From: Chromera velia
Lineage: Eukaryota; Sar; Chromeraceae
Reading direction: 5' to 3'
Assembly: GCA_018398765.1 (NCBI GenBank)
Contig: JAHBMJ010000397.1
Coordinates: forward strand, 10,001-48,810
Length of the DNA: 38,810 nt
In this document: positions 1 to 10,700 of the stretch, one piece after another
How the letters are laid out: each line of letters starts with the position of its first letter
Numbering within the stretch: the first letter of the stretch is position 1
Position numbers and translations under genes: made by a program
The notes under the pieces: generated by a model
Seen by the model: the letters and a program-made list of their open reading frames with translations, nothing else
What the model was told of the DNA's origin: nothing
The model's database searches: none

Positions 1-474
1 AACTAGCTGAGAATTTCCCTCTATTTCATAACTTCCATCATAAACATGACCGCTAGGTTCGCTAGCACTGAATGCCACTGATATTCCAATTAAGTCTGGA
101 ACTAGGTCTAGACTCTAGAATTGAGTAAAAGTAAGTGATGGCACATTTATTCCTAGATTTGTTCGCACATTTGCTAGCACATTTATTAATGAGTGATAAT
201 GAGTATAGATTAATGATCAGTTAATGCTCTAGGGCACCACTAATCACTAATCACTAATCCAATTATATACTATAGACTATACATCGGTAGAATGAAAACC
301 AGCCTTATGTGCACAAAAAATAATTAAAGCTATAGTTTATTAATTATAGAGCCTAAAACTTAGAGGATGTCTAAAATTGCAATGATTGTTGCATCCCCAT
401 CCTCATTCTCAGCTGACCGGCTCTATTTGCACAGGCGTGATCTGTATAATTATGTATAATAGGGCTGTACATTC
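1..474. other. AT-rich intergenic DNA downstream of the leftmost gene
   Basis: This stretch is AT-rich, with repeated CTAG, TAATCACTAA and ATTAAT-type words and short poly-A runs. It lies beyond the stop codon (complement of 475-477) of the minus-strand gene on its right, so it should hold that gene's 3' untranslated region and spacer. I see no coding exon in it. Confidence 0.5.
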
Positions 475-2305
475 CTATCCGAAAGACCCCGAATCGGCCA
501 CCGTTCCTGTCCCAGTCCCCAAAGGATCTCCCGAAGGTCCCCCCCTCCCCGTCCCGACCCCACCCAAGACCTCCCCAGAGACCAGCCGGGCCCTCCCTGC
601 CACTGCCACCGTCTCATCTGAAGACGGAAACAGACCCCCAGTGCCGGGGGTACCCACCGTTACCCCATGCACCTGTGGACGTTCACTTTCCTTCGAACCT
701 AAATTTACCTGCGTAGTTTTCGAACCTCCAGACCCCCCCGCAGCAGTCGCAGAGCCCTTGACCTCTTCCACAAAAAGGGGATCCCCCGCAGGACGGCCGA
801 GTGATGAGGGGAGGGGAACCGAATCTCCAACGATAGTGACCGCACGACTCCCAGAGCCTTGGCTTTCCTCTGTACGAAAACTCCTGGCCGAGTCTCCCTT
901 CGTCCGTCTCTCCATCAACTCGAGCCCCCCTGGTGCTCTCCCGATCATTGCGTTCCTTCCTCCAGAACCAGAAACAGAACTGGGACCCAGAGCTCCCCGA
1001 GGAATCACGGCACCGTTCTCGACGTCTCGGGGCCATGCGTTCTCTCGCATCATTCTTGAGAGCCTGCAAGCAGACGGAGAGGGAGGGGCACAAGGAAGGC
1101 GTACCCGAAAGGAAATGAAGCGGAAAAGTGTGTCCGAGTGACTCAATGCTTGTGGAGAAGGCGAAAAAGAATCAATAAGGAGAGCGGGCTAGAAAGAAAG
1201 ACAGTCCTTCTCGTCTAAAACGAATTGACTTTCGAATGACCCCCTTATGTCTCCCCATTTCGCCCCGTCAGAGGGAAAATCAGGCTTTTCAAAATCAGGC
1301 TCTTCTAATCCAATTCCGAGACGACTACATGACTTCTTTCTCTATGCGTCCGTTTGAAGAAGTTACGTGTCCGTGTTTGTCTGATCCTGCGTCTTTAAGG
1401 CTCAACTCCCCTGGTGTAAAAAAAAATCGTCTGAAAAGACAAAAAAAGACACGCACGAGACCTTGCCGAAGCGAAGCAAAAGCCAAAAGGAAGGAAAATG
1501 ACGACATACCGATGGAAGAGCAGACTGTTCAGATTCTTCAGCCCATCCGGGCAAGAGTGGAAGCAGAAGAGCAGACTGAGCTCAACAGAGTAGAACGGAG
1601 CGGAGCACACGGAGAGGTGGAGGAAGAGGGCGACGCAGCAGAGGAGAAGGAAGGCTTCAGAGAAGGCCAGGACGCTGTGGCTGCAGACACAGAAACCAGG
1701 AAAGGAAACGCGAACGACAATGGAGACAAGAAGACAGTCAGGCCGGGAACCCTGCATTGTTCTGTTGCAATCGTGATTAAAGAAAAGGAAAGAAAGTCGG
1801 ACCACCGAAGGAGTTACGGGGCAAGCGAACCGTAAAAAATGAAGAAAAAAGCTGCAAAGGAAGTGCAGACACAACACAGCGACAGAAACTCAATATTAAA
1901 ACAGAAGGACGAACTAAAACTTCAGTATCCGTCCTCATTAAATTGGACTCACTCACTCACTCACTCACTCAATCAACTCACCTGACGATGACCACCCAAA
2001 GCAACGAGCTGACGTTCCCGATGACCACGAAGGCCGAGAGGGTCTCCCTTTCGAAAAGCGCCACCGAACCCGACTGGAGAGATTCCCTGTACATCTTCCG
2101 AAAAGAGCTCCAGAGGCCCTCCTGCAAGCACACACTCTCAATCAATCAAAGAAGAAAAACAAACATATATCAGCCAACAGACTGATCAGGGGATGTGCCT
2201 GGAGCATGCGGGGTTGGTATCTCTCTGTCAACGCGAACCCATGGGTGCATTGGTCGCGATGAGTTATGCATCTGAAAATACAGGCAGGCTGATGAGCAGG
2301 CAGAC

Positions 2306-2343
<38 letters not shown>

Positions 2344-2708
2344 TTCCCCCCCTCTGCCTGCGAGAGAGGAAGAAGCCTGAAAGAGCAAAATGACAAAGAC
2401 AACTGCATCTTTTTCATCTTCCTTTTGCCCGTTCACTTCCTGCTGACCTGATGAAGGAGAAGCCGCAACATTCCTTGAGGAGAGAACACACCGGCGAACG
2501 GAAACATAGGGCACACGTCGGACGCACACCTGATTCAATTAAGCGTACAGAAAGAAAAAAAGGAGAGAAGCTTCAAAATGCGATTCAGAAAAAAAAAGAA
2601 AATGAGAAACACGACCCCAGCAGAGCGCTCGTGCCAGTCAGTTTACTCCTGTCAACCGTCTCTTCATGAATAAGAAACGCATCTCCAAAACACTGGTGCG
2701 ATCGAACG

Positions 2709-2745
<37 letters not shown>

Positions 2746-5666
2746 TCATACATACAGAGGGAAAGGTACAGAAAGCGCAGAGTTATTCAAAGAACAATCA
2801 AAACTCCTCTTCGCTCATTCCCTGGAATAAATGCCACGCCAACTCTGAATCTCTCTCTCGGATACAAAAGAAGAAAGGCAAAAGAAAGCGCACCGCCGAC
2901 AACAGCGCAACGACAGTGCAGCACAACAAACAATCTAGAGGACCTACCGAAGAAGACGGAGATCTTTCACGGGAGACGCCAAGGATGCCACGCCAACTCT
3001 GAATCTCTCTCTCGGATACAAAAGAAGAAAGGCAAAAGAAAGCGCACCGCCGACAACAGCGCAACGACAGTGCAGCACAACAAACAATCTAGAGGACCTA
3101 CCGAAGAAGACGGAGATCTTTCACGGGAGACGCCAAGGAGACCAACAGTGCCGCTGCTGCGAATGTGCCAGGCATCTTGCAGCATACTCGACGAATCGCT
3201 GCCAGGCCTGCATCCATCCATCCATCCACATGCAAAGAGAACACAAAGAAACCACTGCATTGCTCTGCCAAAATTTACGAGGAAAGGAAGGATTTCCGAG
3301 CCTACTACCCCTCTCTGCTCTGCCTCTTCTCTTAATGCATTTAGAGAAGTTCTTGCGAACAGACCCACTCCTCCAGCTGATCGCCCCACGCCCCCACTGG
3401 TCCAACAAAACCTCACCTCGAAGCCCATCCAGACCCCCATCCCCCCCAATCATCCATCCGGACAGTAATCCTATCCTATCCTATCCTCTCTCCCCAGCAG
3501 CCACCCAAGTGAAAGAACTCCCCATGCAGGCACACACAGACGAACCCAAGGTGTCGATGTCAAAGTTCTGCCAGAGGGCGATCCGATTTGCAGGCGGGAG
3601 GTGCGCAGAATCTAGGCCGTACCTGGGGACGAAGGGAGGGCGGAAGGAACCCATGCATTCATGCATGAAGGGGTTCCGAAAAGACGACCTCTGTGTGTGA
3701 GTGATTGCATGTCTGTGTGTCAGTGTGTGAGTCTGCATGTTTGCCAATGTCCGTCATGTGTTTCCGGCGGTCGAGGCGGGCGGTTGATGATTGAACGAGT
3801 GGATTGGAGAAAGGGGAAAAAGAACAAACGGAAGGGGCGAGATAGCGGGAGGGAAATGTGAGTATGGCCATCTTCGAATGCTATGCTTGCAGATGGGAGA
3901 AAGCGAACGAGGAGACAATTAACGGAGTAGACAGGGGGAGATTTATTTCAACTGAATGGGGCCTCGAATGGGTGCATGGATTGTGGTGGTACCAGAAGGG
4001 GTCGGATGATTCTCACCAAACCACACTTTCATGACTGACTGCCTGACTGACCAGGAGAAGACAAGAAAGGAGAAACAGACAAATTCGAGGAAGAAGAGGA
4101 CTCGACTGATCCAGAAAAGGCAGAACAAGAGACCCAAATTAGTTGCAAACGCGTGCCAGGTCTGCATGATGTGGAGTCTGTGGAGAGTGCGGACGCCCAT
4201 GAAGATCCACACAAAGTGGATGAACAGAAGGAAAAATGCCAAAGGAGTCACACTGCTGCTCTTTTGCTGCACCGCTGCGACCTGCACGCACAACAAACAC
4301 ACGCACCCTGTGCACCAGAGCTGAAGAACCAACCCTTCACACACACGCATAGAAAGAGGAAGAGAGGGAGGGAGAGAAATTGCGAACGAGAGAGGCCCCC
4401 AAAAGGCACAGGCGAGAAGCAACCCCGGGTAACTGGAGATGGGAATCAGCAAGTGAAAGGAAGAAGGACTGCCTCAGAAAGGTCGCGTCAATTTCCGTAC
4501 TCTTCACAGACGAACGTTCAAAGACAAAACAACAGACAGACAGACAAACAGACAAAAAGACAGACACACAGAGACTGACAAACAGAGACAGACAAACAAA
4601 CAGAGACAAACCAGGTGAAGAATCTCGCTGAGCGCGGCCGTCTCCTTTCTCTTCGAGAGGATGAAGCTCGTCACCACCAGGGCTGCCCCAAAGAAGAAGA
4701 ACGCAGAGAGCCACAGACCCTTGTGGACCAACCAGAGAAGGAACGCAATCGCAGAGACACCCCAGAACCCCTCGATGGCAAGAAATACTTTTTGGGGAGA
4801 GAAGGTGAACACAGACCAGAAGAAGGCAGTGTGAAGACACGACAAAATCAGAAACAGCCAGAAGGCCGTATGCCCCACAGCCAGATTTTTGCCGTCCCAC
4901 TTCACCGCTGGTGCCGTCCCGTTTGCCCGCGCCTTTGCGGCTGCGAGTGAGGATGTCCAGGAGGTGAAGACTACGTTTGTGACGGCAAAGATCAGAAGTG
5001 CGCACATGAGGACGTCGAAGTACGGATTCATCTTGCTGCGTCTACTCGTTGTGCGATACTGCAAGAGAAAGGAAAAACCGGGAGGTAGACAACCAGGAGG
5101 AAGAGAGAGAAGCAGCAGCTTGGAAGTACAGGGAATTCCAGGGAGGGGGGGGGGCACAGAGAAGGTCGTCGGCCTGCGGAGAAGTGTGTGAGTGCACATA
5201 ATGGGAGAGGTCTTCCTCGTCGAGATGTGCATGGGAATAGGCCTCTGGCTGCGAAATGATGGTGGGCCTGTTCAATGATACGGGTCACTGGACTGACTGC
5301 CACTACTACTACTACTACAGTGACTGACTGGCTGACCGGCAAATTGACCAAGCGACTGAGAGTTTGCCTGACTGACCGACTGACTGGCTGACTTACAATT
5401 ACATGTGTCGGTGTTGTCTCGATCAGCCCCTCCCCTTCGTCTTCGTCTCCGTCCCCGTCTCCTCCTGCAGGAGAGAGGCCCAGGAGAAGAGGGCCAGACC
5501 CAGAACGAGGAGTCGAAAAGGAGACTGCAGGTCTCGGATCTTTCCGGTCTGCTGTCTTTGGAGGACCTTGCTCTTCCCTTTGATCTTCCTTGCTGTTCTC
5601 TTCTTTGCCTTCATTCACTTCCACAGGGGAGTAGGTGGACTTGCAGGGGCGTTCTGGGACCATCAT
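475..5666 (-). CDS. multi-pass membrane protein, possibly MtN3/SWEET-like (PQ-loop); eight exons, 646 aa
   Basis: Exons on the minus strand: 5666-5397, 5058-4612, 4281-4052, 3622-3546, 3207-3102, 2529-2448, 2121-1982, 1063-475. All joins use GT...CAG and keep phase (0,0,2,1,2,0,2), ending at TAG. Residues 1-99 are a hydrophilic, acidic-to-basic N-terminus; another in-frame Met at residue 100 could be the true start, so exon 1 is less certain. Hydrophobic segments lie near 106-126, 154-176, 181-201, 205-224, 252-269, 284-314, 354-368 and 429-450, followed by a Gly/Ser/Thr-rich tail of ~195 residues with no membrane segment. Residues 234-300 resemble a SWEET repeat: Ser234, KS at 246-247 at the usual spacing, Pro252, Trp264, and TN at 286-287 in the next helix. 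Residues 367-388 (ASPV, then Ser, then PF) resemble the second repeat. SWEETs are sugar uniporters of the plasma or organelle membranes; the family call here is inference and weak. The gene is divergent from the RING gene on its right. Confidence 0.68.
2309..2342. repeat. (CT)n microsatellite in an intron
   Basis: An uninterrupted CT dinucleotide run lies in the intron between the exons ending at 2448 and starting at 2121 of the minus-strand membrane-protein gene. On the coding strand it reads (AG)n. Confidence 0.9.
2710..2744. repeat. (CA)n microsatellite in an intron
   Basis: A CA dinucleotide run lies in the intron between the exons ending at 3102 and starting at 2529 of the minus-strand membrane-protein gene. 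On the coding strand it reads (TG)n, about 180 bases upstream of the next acceptor. Confidence 0.9.
2831..3138. repeat. perfect 154-bp tandem duplication across an exon-intron boundary
   Basis: Positions 2831-2984 and 2985-3138 are identical by eye over the full 154 bases. In the minus-strand membrane-protein gene the upstream copy (2985-3138) holds the last 37 bases of the exon 3207-3102, its GTAGGT donor at 3101 and the first ~117 bases of the intron. The other copy repeats the same exon tail and donor (at 2947) inside the intron. 154 is not a multiple of three, so use of the second donor would shift the frame. It may be a recent duplication or an assembly error. Confidence 0.93.
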
Positions 5667-6719
5667 CTTGCTTGGCCGGTTCTTCTGAAGGGCCCCCCTT
5701 GGCTTTCGTCTTCTTGTCCTTCAGAAGCGAATTTTCGCCGCGTTGTTTCGCCCGATTGGGTGCGTTTTCTCACGCAGAGAGGAAGATGCTCCGAGAGACG
5801 CAAACGGATTTTTGTGGTCAACTAAGAGATCCCGGACGATCCTTCAGATGATGCTTGCTGTGTTTGTGTCGGAAGGAAATCCGGTAACGGTGAAAGATCG
5901 ATTGAGTGATTCTACAGGGGAATACTGGTAAGAGATAAAGAGGTCGTCTTGGTCTCCTCGTGAATGTTTTGACGTTTTCTCGTCAGCGAATGCGCGGCTG
6001 GTCTCGTTCTGTCTCTCGTTCAATTCAGCTCCAACAACAAGCAGCCTCAAAAGTTCTCTACGTTAACACTGGCAGTCCCAGGATCTCAATCACTTGAGAG
6101 GAGATAATTCAAAGACAAGAAGCACGCGCGTCTTCTGTAAATGAAGACGGAGGGAACATGAGGGAACGCAATCTGACACATTTCAAAACATCATTGAATC
6201 CTGAATATCCTTCACTGAGTGGTCCCCTCTATTATCCTCTATTCCCCTCTTCGCGTGAGGTAGACGGAGGATGATCGGAGCTAGGATGAGCTAGGGCATG
6301 CAGGCACGCGAGAGCGCGCGCGCATGTTCGAGCGCGACGTATAGGGGCGATGATTCCCGATGATTTCGCGGAAAACGCCATGCATCGCCATGCACTGTCA
6401 TTCGGCACTGCAGCAGCAGTCTGCTCGAGTAATCTCGAGTACGCAGCGGAGCTGTCAGCAAACGCGCCATTGCTATCATAGTAGTAACAGACGTCTTGTA
6501 ATGATCCACCATGCCCCTGTACAGTTGTACACTTTAATACCGCTCATCCTCTGCCGACAGGAGAATGAACAACAGTGCATGCACATCCGGACGAGATTGA
6601 AAATTAAAAAGAAGTGCATGCTGGGACAGGGATCCTGCGTCTCGGTCTCTTTGCATGCCCTCTATTACCACCCTTTTTGCTTAAACTTCCCCAAACAGTA
6701 AAAGCTCGCCTGTTGACCA
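5667..6719. promoter_or_regulatory. shared divergent upstream region of two membrane-protein genes
   Basis: About 1.05 kb separates the first ATG of the minus-strand gene (5666) from the ATG of the plus-strand RING gene (6720), so both promoters should lie here. It includes several GCATGC words (near 6296, 6616 and 6652) and a GCGCGC stretch near 6313. I see no TATA-like element that I would defend. Open frames between 5403 and 5931 on the plus strand mostly lie opposite exon 1 of the left gene. Confidence 0.4.
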
Positions 6720-7661
6720 ATGGAGACCTGTCCGGTGTGCTTCGAGGAGTTCAACAGACGGAAACAACGGGCGGTCAAATGCTCTGCAGAGCACTCATGT
6801 GGAAAGTCAGTCTGCTCTGCATGTATATACAACCAACGCCAAGTAAGGAAGCCGCAAAACGCGCCGCAAAGCCACAGGACCGCAAAGCCGGCAGGCAGTG
6901 TGTTCAGACCTCATCATCTTTCTGATGCATGCATGCATATGTGTGTGTGAGGCAATCGAAGGATCCATTCCGCGTGCACGTACATGCATGCCTTCATGCC
7001 TACATGCAAGTGTCTCGTTACTTTATTTCCACCTGTGTCACTCAATGGGTTGGAGGAAAGTCCGTCTACTGTGCCAGAACAGCCTTGTATGCTTCTCTTT
7101 GCATCATCGAGACTTGGATGTTGTTTGTCTCTGAGCGGAATTGCTCTGATGTCTTGTCTCTCTTTACAGCCCTCCATGCTTTCTTGAGCGTCATTTACCA
7201 CAATCTGCTGGTGCTGCCGCTGCTGCTGCTGCTGGAAAACATGGTGGCCCGGATTTCACCACAGCTGTCCGCGTGTCTACATGTTTTTGCTTTGAATGAG
7301 ACAGGATTCACGGCTGATGCTAATCAATGTGTCTGCGTTTCTGTAAAACTGTCAGACTGCTTCACTCTGGATCAGCAGTGTCATTTCGTATCCACCAACA
7401 ACATTGACATTTTGTGCACCCATGTGTTTCCTGCTCCCCCCGTGAATGCTCTGTGCGTGCAGCGTGTACTGCGAAAGCTGCTTCAGGTAAGGGGGCGAAG
7501 CGGACACTTGCATACAAGCGGGCCCAGCTTCCAGCAAGAAACAAGCTGCCCCCTCTACCTTGTTCCATTTAATTGCTCACATAAGAATGTGAACAAATCA
7601 GTGAGACAGATGGACATGATGGCCTGGCGTCGCGCGGTCTGCCGACACTTTGCAGGAAATT

Positions 7662-7706
<45 letters not shown>

Positions 7707-10700
7707 TTTTTTTTTCTTTTAATGGCGGGGAAAGGTCCTTCTAGCTTATTATTCCAGTTTCTCCCCCTCATTTGCCTGCTTCTGGGGACATCGCGGGATT
7801 CTCATTCGATATGGAACTTCACGCTTGCGCGCTTGCAGACATGTGGCCACCCAGAAGAAAGCGGATCTGCGGAGGTGCCCATTCTGCCGGGAACCTCTGA
7901 AGCAGGAATGCGTGTACGACCCCCGCATCGCACATGACCTCAAGGAGAGAAAAAAGGTCAGTGAATGGGGACCAGTGGGTGCGATCATGAGCGCATGTCT
8001 GTCCGTTTGTTGTTTTCTTTCTTGGCCGTTTCTCAAAATTGAACGACTCCGTAGAGGTGGCGCAGAAGAGAAAACAAGTCATAGGGCAAGGGAAAAGGCT
8101 GGGATAAGAGTCAGTGGGGGTTCTCATGTAAGCACAAGGTGAGTGTTGGTATCAGCAGCTCCTTGCCACACGTACCCTTCCTTTCCTCTTGAAAGAAGTA
8201 CCCTCTGCCCGTCTTAGTTGCCTCCCTAAACTTACTTGCTTTCTCTAAGTTGGCCTTTACTTCTTCCCTTTTCCCTCCTTCCTTCTCTCTCTCCCTCCCT
8301 TATTCTCCCATTGACTGACCTTCCTTGTCTTTGTCCCTCTGCAGGAGTCCCTTGCCACAGTTGCTGCCAGGAGGCTGATCCCCCTCCCTCCTGTGGAGTC
8401 CTTTGGCGGTTTGGGGGGAACCTCAGGGGGTGCCCGGCCGAGTGCGAGTCGGTACGAGGGAGGGTCGTATGGGGGAGGGAATTATGGAGAGGCTGAGGGG
8501 GGGGGGAGCAGAAGAGAGAGCGCTATAGACGTGCGCCTAATTGAGAATCCAAACAACAAGAGGACGTCACTTGGGGATGAGCAGACCCCCATCGCCCCCT
8601 TTCGAGATGGTGAGGGGGACTCTGGGGGGTGGGTTCCGGATTCTTTGGAGGCAGGAAGGGAGACGGAGAGAGGAGACGGGTTCGAGAGACGGCCAGCAAG
8701 CAGGAGGGAAGAGGCTGCACATTTTTTGCCGGGCATGCCGAGCGAGGTCAGTCGTGTGATTTGATCATCGAGGGAGCGAGTGTGTGATTGAGGGGGCATA
8801 AGGGTTTAACTTCTGTTTTGGCGCATGTTTGAGAAACCGTTTGCTTGATTTTTGTATCTTTTATGATTCGCTTTTTGGTTGTGAGTTCGACGGACTGTAC
8901 TCTTGATCGCTCAGAGAAGGAAACAGAAAGAGACGCGGTGTGGGTTTCAGTAAAAGGAGAAAAGGCATGCATGATTTCGGTACCTGTTGATCACTCTGCT
9001 TCCTTCGTTATGCTGGGTACAAGGATGGATGAAAGGAATTGATGGATTCGTAATATTTTAGACAACGTTTTTGTTTCATGTTCCCTCCCTTTCCCTCCCT
9101 TTCCTTCCCTCCCCTGCCCCCCCCTGTTTAATTCTCTCTATGTGTCACGTCTGTTCATGTATTCTCTTCCGAGTTGATCAGGATGGAAGTCCAGCGACTT
9201 TAGATGGACATGCGACGGGGGCCCCGGCAAGGGCAGGGGGGGACATGGGAGACGGGATGCCGGAGCCCTCTATTGTTGGAAGGAAAACAGGAGACGGCAC
9301 AATGGAGAGAGGGGAGTCCATCGGGGTTCGGTAAGTTGTCAACTGCATGTCTTTCTGTACTGCCATCTTTTACCTGTCTTGCGGCTTCCATTCATTCGTC
9401 ACCTTCTGCCTTTCCTTCCTTTTTTCTGTTTCTCTTTTTTTCCTTTTGTGTGCCTGTCCTTCCTTTCTTCCTTCCTTCCTGCGTTCTTTCCTTCGTTCCT
9501 TCCCTCTCTCCCTCCCTCCATCCATCCATCCATCCATCCTTCGCTTTTTCCTTGCCTGCTGGTCTTCTTTCGTTCCTTCTTCTTTCGCTTACTTGTGTCT
9601 TTTGTTCTCTCCCGGTTTCTGATCGACCCTTTTGTCCTTCCTGTGCTCTCCCTCCCACTGCATGGGTCTTCCTTACTTACTTTCTTCAGTGTTTCCCCCC
9701 ATCCATGCATGACCACCGCTGTACGTCCCACGAAGGGCCCGAGAGAAAATTGAGGTGATGTGCAAGGTGCATAGAGAGTGAAAGAAAGCTTGCTTCCCGA
9801 TTTTTGTACATCAATCCCATTCTTCGGATACATCAATTGTGGGTTTTTATTTCTCTCTGCCTGCCCTGGCACGTTGAATCAACTGAGCTTGCGCAGAAGC
9901 GCGTCGACTGTGTCCAGTTGGGGAGAGTTCAAATTTGAACACGAGAAGCCAGAGGATCAGAGAAGGGGGAGCGGTCAGTCAGTCAGTCAGTCAGCTAGTG
10001 AGTGAGTAAGTGAGTGAGTGAGTGAGCAAAAGCGCAAGCTGAAAAATCCCCTTTTTAATGGCTGAAGTGTGAACAGGTTCTTTCGTTCTGTTAAGAAAGC
10101 AAATTTTGCTCTGTGCTCTTCTCATCTGTTTTCTTCTCTTCTCTTCTCTTTCGCTCTTTTGCTCTTCCCATTTGTTTTAAGGACGGTGTGTCAATTTTGA
10201 GATGACATGCCGTACTTCGTCATCCTTCCTGTTCCTCTGCTGTCCTGGCTCTCTACACAGCATCCGATTAGAAGAAGCAAAATGATATCCAGCTCTCTAG
10301 GCGAGTTGGGTCGTCTCGTTGTAGTGGCATGCACATATTGAGGAGCGAAAAAGCACATGTAACTGCAACAAAACATCTGCTCGGATGAATCCGTACATGT
10401 GCATTCATGCATGCATGCCTCATGCATCGTGTGTGCAGCAAGCACGCAGGCGTCAGGTCGGGGCCCGGGTCCACCGAACATCTTCGACACAGGAGGGGGC
10501 CTCCCTCCGGTGTTCTACAGGAGGCCGCTGACGGGACGTCGAGCCAAAATCGTGCTGTGTCTGCTGGCCCTGGAGACGGCACTATCTGTTGCTCTGGGCG
10601 TGTTGCTTGTAGTGGAAGTGCGTGCGTTTTGGGTTGCCTATGCTTCGGGAGGGGGGGCGGTTGCAGATGTCCAGTGTGAGGACGGCATCTGGGACGTGTA

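Noticed and set aside
386..1141. Plus-strand frame of 251 codons
   Set aside because: It lies opposite the last exon (1063-475) of the minus-strand membrane-protein gene; the minus frame has a good acceptor and in-phase join, so the plus frame is a shadow.
1236..1835. Plus-strand acidic frame of 199 codons
   Set aside because: It falls within the last intron (1981-1064) of the minus-strand gene and shows no splice context or domain. A small overlapping gene cannot be fully excluded.
6806..6842. Longer first exon of the RING gene ending at GTAAGG (6843)
   Set aside because: That end is in phase 0 and cannot join the microexon and the CPFC exon in their protein-like frames, whereas the GTCAGT donor at 6806 does.
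9347..9753. Phe/Ser-rich plus-strand frames
   Set aside because: They read the pyrimidine-rich intron of the RING gene; the flanking exons splice in phase across it.
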